Of a DNA stretch of 10,225 nt, positions 9,001 to 10,225 are shown in pieces. The position numbers and the translations under genes are program-made. Each line of letters opens with the position of its first letter. The stretch's first letter is position 1. Under the pieces are notes generated by a model. That model had not been told where the DNA came from. It did not search any database and saw nothing but the letters and a program-made list of their open reading frames with translations. Origin of the DNA: an uncultured Oscillospiraceae bacterium (GTDB lineage Bacteria; Bacillota; Clostridia; Oscillospirales; Oscillospiraceae); NCBI GenBank assembly GCA_900758315.1, contig CAAERF010000452.1, forward strand, positions 1-10,225, written 5' to 3'.

Positions 9001-10225
9001 ACGCCGACGGCCATGTGATCTTTGACACCCTCTTCTATGATGCCGACGACATCGGCCTGCACACCTACATCATCCGCGAAGTCCCCGGCAGCGACCCGCA
9101 CTTCGACTATGACGAGACCGAGATCCGCCTGAGCGTGGAAGTCACCCGCGACGAGGAGAACCCGACGGTGCTCCATGCGGCCATGACCTATTATGACGCG
9201 GCAGGCGAGACCGAGACCCCGGCCTTCGTCAACCGCTACTACCCGGTCATCCTGGCGGTGCAAAAGACCAGTAAGGATGGCTCCAACGACCCGCTGCCCG
9301 GCGCTGTCTATGGCCTGTGGATGGTCAACGAGAGCGGCGGCGAGGATGTCTACCTCGGCAACCAGGTCGCCGACGAAAACGGCTACATGTACTTCCGTGA
9401 CGGCGTGCAGATCGGTTCGCGCTACTACTTCAAGGAAGAATTCGCCCCCGACGGCCATACCGTCGACGAATATCCGAGCATCACCTTTGTGGTCGAAAAG
9501 ACCGAAGGCGGGTTCCGCCTGGCCTATGACAGCGACAACAGCCGCGCCAAAAACGCGCCTGCGCCCGCGATCGAAGACGGCCAGATCAGCGAAGACCTGC
9601 AGGCTGTGGTGCTGGAGTTCAAAAACGGCGCGGTTGGCGTGCAGGACGAAGTGACCAAGCTCTACGTCAGCAAGCTGGACGAGAACACCCGCGAGCCTGT
9701 CACCGGCGCGGTGCTGCAGATCATCGAAAAATCCACCGGCACCGTCGCGTACCAGTGGACCAGCGGCACGGCCGCCCAGGCCATTGAGCGCGTGCTCAAC
9801 GTAGACACCGTCTACATCCTGCGCGAAGTCACCGCCCCCGAAGGCTATGACAAGGCCGAGGATACCGAATTCTCCTTCGACGCCTACGGCAACCTGACCG
9901 TGCACAGCGGCCCGGACGCCGAGTGGGTCGGCGATACGACGCTCAACCTCTACGATACCAAGCGCGACGTCACGATCACCAAACAGGTGACGGAAGAAGT
10001 CGTGCGCCGGGTCGACCGCGTTGTGCACACGGTGCGCAGCATCCCGCAGACCGGCGACGGCGCGCCCATTGTTCTGGTCGCCTCGCTGAGTTTGTGCGGC
10101 ATCCTGTTCATCATCTACCTGCAGGAGCGCAAGCGCGCCAACCGCAGGGATAAGTACCCCCCCGGCAGCCGCCACAAAAGCGCTGCCCTGACCGCCGCCG
10201 GGCGGCACAGCCCAACCGCTGTGCC
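1..10225 (+). CDS. Giant multidomain LPXTG-type surface adhesin (Cna-B / FctA / SpaA / DUF11-like repeats), partial at both ends
   Basis: A single frame, first full codon at base 3, reads 3407 codons without a stop and makes coherent surface-protein sequence throughout. The order is linker, adhesin-like domain, 2 DUF11-like, 6 FctA-like, 3 DUF11-like, 1 SpaA, 1 FctA, 5 Cna-B, 2 FctA, 1 Cna-B, 1 FctA, 2 SpaA, then an IPQTG anchor. By family knowledge such proteins are exported by Sec, covalently attached to peptidoglycan by a sortase, and act in adhesion or as fibrillar stalks; the ligand here is unknown. The chain is rich in Thr, Asp, Glu, Tyr and very poor in Cys (five seen), as expected for an extracellular rod stabilised by isopeptide bonds. 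The start codon, signal peptide, promoter and ribosome binding site are upstream, and the stop is downstream. The Pro/Ala-rich opening followed at once by an adhesin-like domain suggests the true N-terminus is not far upstream, but that is a guess. No frameshift is visible. I do not recognise a named homologue. Confidence 0.97.
3..101 (+). other. Pro/Ala-rich linker at the 5' end of the window
   Basis: Residues 1-33 are low in complexity and dominated by Pro, Ala, Glu and Thr (opening PEPTPPPAAN), with no predicted globular content. Segments like this commonly follow a signal peptide or separate surface domains. Its position just before the candidate ligand-binding domain fits a spacer after the mature N-terminus, but the window does not show the signal peptide. 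Confidence 0.7.
102..557 (+). other. Candidate N-terminal adhesive domain (MSCRAMM-like Ig fold)
   Basis: Residues 34-185 differ from every repeat class downstream. The segment begins with a short helix-like stretch (TDIALKDALSFSL) and is rich in aromatics, with an unusual WHLYFWF run near 390-410 followed by a WQDH segment near 490. The order, with alternating hydrophobics, a 'YAFPEMVDLS' strand and a later 'FIDSKSNIEGSFDW' strand, resembles the first Ig-like domain of Gram-positive adhesins, where an LP-type strand is followed by an 'n-v-x-G-x-f' strand. It lacks the clear Lys / Glu / Asn set of the stalk domains. As the most distal domain seen, it is the best candidate for the ligand-binding part. 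The assignment rests on pattern only; it could equally be a lineage-specific domain of unknown fold. Confidence 0.5.
558..1400 (+). repeat. Two tandem DUF11/CnaA-like domains (A and B)
   Basis: Domain A (558-950, residues 186-316) and domain B (951-1400, residues 317-466) share the layout of DUF11 or fimbrial-isopeptide D2-type domains: a first strand with Lys (VSAKKTF in A; YLAKQGV in B), a central 'TDT' strand (VTVTDTLG in A; LTDTMTDN in B), and a late strand with Asn (NQTNTY in A; STNNRV in B). In CnaA-like domains a Lys-Asn isopeptide bond is catalysed by Asp, and the Asp in the TDT motif is a reasonable candidate. That bond is inferred, not shown. The two domains lie between the distal domain and the FctA array and probably act as its base. 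Boundaries are approximate. Confidence 0.6.
1401..3902 (+). repeat. Array of six tandem Spy0128/FctA-type pilin isopeptide domains
   Basis: Six units of about 125-155 residues: 1401-1784, 1785-2198, 2199-2579, 2580-3017, 3018-3437 and 3438-3902. Each starts with a Lys strand (GTKTM, PVFKTV, AGSKSL, GEKTM, GGSKKL, NGTKSI). Each has a central aromatic strand ending in Glu (YTVREK, YTLTER, FLITEN, YRLWEY, YMIEEV, YRVYEK) and closes with Phe/Thr-x-Asn (FENVYR, ITNTYR, FTNIYK, FENKYYK, FTNHYA, FKNKF). In unit 1 the set is Lys471, Glu537, Asn591. This is the signature of the pilin isopeptide linkage family typified by Streptococcus pyogenes Spy0128, where Lys joins Asn with Glu catalysis. In pili a single such domain or pair is polymerised by sortase C; here the units are fused in one chain. 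Units differ in sequence, so they are old duplications. Confidence 0.85.
3903..5279 (+). repeat. Three tandem DUF11/CnaA-like domains (C, D, E)
   Basis: Domain C (3903-4385), D (4386-4817) and E (4818-5279) follow the same plan as domains A and B: a Lys strand (EVNVTKTH; LLVKRGEK; LLSKKGV), a middle 'Asp-Thr' strand (ITDTVTD; HVSDTLPE; LRDTLPN) and a late Asn strand (VENNATV; FTNSAVI; HNEANL). D and E have the 'DTLP' motif typical of DUF11 and fimbrial D2-type domains. Domain C opens with an acidic DDDD hinge and contains Cys1376 and Cys1382, rare residues in this protein. The block divides the FctA array from the SpaA/Cna-B half. Isopeptide bonds here are possible but less certain than in the other classes. 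Confidence 0.65.
5280..5738 (+). other. SpaA-type (prealbumin-like) isopeptide domain 1, with a helical insert
   Basis: Residues 1760-1912. The opening strand TYELYKQDG followed by LQGAEFSLYR is the SpaA pattern 'K-x-D ... L-x-GA-x-F-x-L'. The Glu strand YFYVENKAPQGY matches the 'E-x-x-A-P-x-GY' motif, and the domain closes with TQIFNQK. The predicted triad is Lys1769, Glu1844, Asn1908. Between the Glu and Asn strands there are about 40 extra residues (5592-5711), rich in Glu, Gln, Leu and Ala and probably partly helical (TTQEMQEYLEKVIDS), which the two SpaA domains near the C-terminus lack. Its role is unknown. Confidence 0.8.
5739..6140 (+). other. FctA-like isopeptide domain 7
   Basis: Residues 1913-2046. 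The Lys strand is LHVEKTVES (Lys1921), the mid-domain 'Asp-x-Asp-Gly-Lys-x-x-Phe' turn is present (NDADGKASF), the Glu strand is YTYTITED, and the closing Asn strand is AAFNNLDAK. This is the only FctA unit placed between the SpaA-1 domain and the Cna-B array, so it is separate from the six-unit block upstream. The full triad is retained, so the isopeptide bond is predicted to form. Confidence 0.82.
6504..6549 (+). repeat. Near-identical direct repeat, copy 1 (in Cna-B unit b)
   Basis: These 46 bases match 7380-7425 in Cna-B unit e at 43 of 46 positions; all three differences are third-codon positions. The segment encodes the EVLPDSITVQLLQNG strand pair. Units c and d, which lie between, are less similar here. 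The pattern points to recent duplication or gene conversion between b and e. Confidence 0.85.
7380..7425 (+). repeat. Near-identical direct repeat, copy 2 (in Cna-B unit e)
   Basis: Partner of 6504-6549, 876 bases downstream and in the same frame, so recombination between the two copies would delete or add three whole Cna-B domains without a frameshift. The differences are silent. The repeat is short, so instability is possible but not demonstrated. Confidence 0.85.
7590..7682 (+). other. Pro/Ala/Glu-rich insert within Cna-B unit e
   Basis: A 31-residue low-complexity stretch (residues 2530-2560; contains APAGAPEGENAEPAQTPAEG) sits between the Glu strand (YTVDETDIPAGY) and the closing VTNT strand of unit e. 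Units a-d and f have only a short loop at that place. In composition it resembles the linker at the start of the window. It is predicted to be an exposed flexible loop on an otherwise compact domain. Confidence 0.8.
7716..8588 (+). repeat. FctA-like isopeptide domains 8 and 9
   Basis: Domain 8 (7716-8210, residues 2572-2736) has FTAKKVYYG, YYYTITEKPE with Glu2665, and VAFYNNE with Asn2732. It is longer than the other units (165 residues) because of an acidic insert around WDGESEIRDDGG and another around EDMEEDVDEEN. Domain 9 (8211-8588, residues 2737-2862) has EINGEKRLES, TTFAVVEQN and NAFVNQSA, so all three key residues are present, although its Glu strand is less typical than in the others. 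The two form the centre of the C-terminal half, between Cna-B units e and f. Confidence 0.78.
8589..8867 (+). other. Cna-B domain f (sixth)
   Basis: Residues 2863-2955: SVEKVWED first strand with Lys2869, VTVTLYADG strand, THTWSNLP strand, IVYTVGEAEVENY Glu strand, and YRITNTLNA closing strand with Asn2951. It is a typical Cna-B domain of normal length, separated from the five-unit array by two FctA-like domains, so the domain order reflects shuffling rather than simple tandem growth. Confidence 0.88.
8868..9245 (+). other. FctA-like isopeptide domain 10
   Basis: Residues 2956-3081: Lys strand DPTVDKRVEG, EFTFQLADENG strand, NDADGHVIF turn, Glu strand HTYIIREVPG, and closing strand PAFVNRYYP. 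The 'IREVPGS' segment resembles 'IEEVPGS' of FctA domain 5 (near 3246), suggesting relatedness between those two units. The triad is intact. Confidence 0.83.
9246..9965 (+). repeat. Two C-terminal SpaA-type isopeptide domains (2 and 3)
   Basis: Domain 2 (9246-9650): AVQKTSKDG, then LPGAVYGLW, 'E-x-x-A-P-x-G' strand YYFKEEFAPDG, and closing VLEFKNG. The likely triad is Lys3088, Glu3145, Asn3208. Domain 3 (9651-9965): LYVSKLDENT, then VTGAVLQIIE, YILREVTAPEGY and LNLYDTK, giving Lys3224, Glu3275 and an Asp (3318) as the bond acceptor. Asp instead of Asn is known in some SpaA/Cna-B-type domains. SpaA domains directly before the sorting signal are the usual arrangement for wall-anchored adhesins and pilins. 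They form the base of the stalk near the wall. Confidence 0.87.
9966..10225 (+). other. Stalk and cell-wall sorting signal: IPQTG motif, membrane segment, basic tail
   Basis: A charged stretch (9966-10040; TKQVTEEVVRRVDRVVHTV) leads into IPQTGD, with IPQTG at 10041-10055, a variant of LPXTG with Ile at the first place. A hydrophobic segment follows (10062-10121, APIVLVASLSLCGILFIIYL) and then ERKRANRR. This is the classic tripartite sorting signal: a housekeeping (class A) sortase should cut between Thr and Gly and link the protein to the cell wall. Unusually, the frame does not stop shortly after the basic residues: at least 33 residues follow the membrane segment, with no stop before the window ends. 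Confidence 0.93.
10157..10163 (+). other. C7 homopolymer tract in the cytoplasmic-tail coding region
   Basis: Seven consecutive C bases lie just after the basic tail (codons for Tyr-Pro-Pro-Gly). Loss of one C would shift the frame into a TGA at 10189-10191 and end the protein about 11 residues later; gain of one C gives no stop before the window ends. The tract may be ordinary Pro codons, a slippage site, or a sequencing error that hides the true end. Confidence 0.6.

Noticed and set aside
9193..9654. Plus-strand open frame of 153 codons in another phase, and similar short frames elsewhere
   Set aside because: They overlap the giant gene entirely, are rich in Arg, Pro, Thr and Ser as expected for out-of-frame GC-rich DNA, and show no ribosome binding site or domain.
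4170..10208. Minus-strand open frame of 2012 codons, by far the longest frame with a start codon in the window
   Set aside because: It is exactly codon-aligned with the sense gene, and it is open only because the sense strand lacks TTA, CTA and TCA codons. Its translation has no recognisable domains, while the plus strand gives textbook Cna-B, FctA and SpaA domains and an LPXTG-type anchor.
10041..10225. Possible transcription terminator after the anchor
   Set aside because: No stop codon has been reached and I see no GC-rich hairpin followed by a T run; the GC-rich 3' end is still coding.

Overview
The window is a single gene fragment. One plus-strand reading frame (codons beginning at base 3) is open from end to end: 3407 complete codons with no stop, no start that must be chosen, and no gap long enough for another gene. 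It encodes the bulk of a giant, secreted, cell-wall-anchored surface protein of a Gram-positive bacterium. It is built almost entirely from beads-on-a-string domains of the kinds that form internal Lys-Asn/Asp isopeptide bonds: Spy0128/FctA-type pilin domains, Cna-B domains, SpaA (prealbumin-like) domains and DUF11/CnaA-like domains. The extreme N-terminus with its signal peptide lies upstream of the window, and the stop codon lies downstream. Residue numbers used here are window residues (base position divided by 3).

Layout: a Pro/Ala-rich linker (1-101); a candidate adhesive domain at the outer end (102-557); two DUF11/CnaA-like domains (558-1400); six tandem FctA-like domains (1401-3902); three more DUF11/CnaA-like domains (3903-5279); a SpaA domain carrying an unusual insert (5280-5738); a seventh FctA-like domain (5739-6140); five tandem Cna-B domains (6141-7715); FctA-like domains 8 and 9 (7716-8588); a sixth Cna-B domain (8589-8867); FctA-like domain 10 (8868-9245); two SpaA domains (9246-9965); a short stalk; then an IPQTG sortase motif, a membrane segment and a basic tail (9966-10223). 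All 19 FctA, Cna-B and SpaA domains keep a readable Lys / Glu / Asn-or-Asp set, so the chain is predicted to be a covalently stapled, stretch- and protease-resistant stalk that holds the N-terminal region far from the wall.

Organism: the GC content (hand counts of four 60-base lines: 53% at 481-540, 42% at 2161-2220, 63% at 8641-8700, 58% at 9001-9060), the domain kit and the IPQTGD anchor suggest a gut Bacillota, perhaps Oscillospiraceae/Ruminococcaceae such as Faecalibacterium- or Gemmiger-like species. This is inference; a Lachnospiraceae or an actinobacterial origin cannot be excluded. No RNA gene, promoter, terminator, mobile element or CRISPR array is visible. I see no multi-gene novel system here. 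The points of interest are the architecture itself, two odd insertions inside otherwise standard domains, recent internal duplication, and a C7 tract next to an alternative stop at the 3' end.
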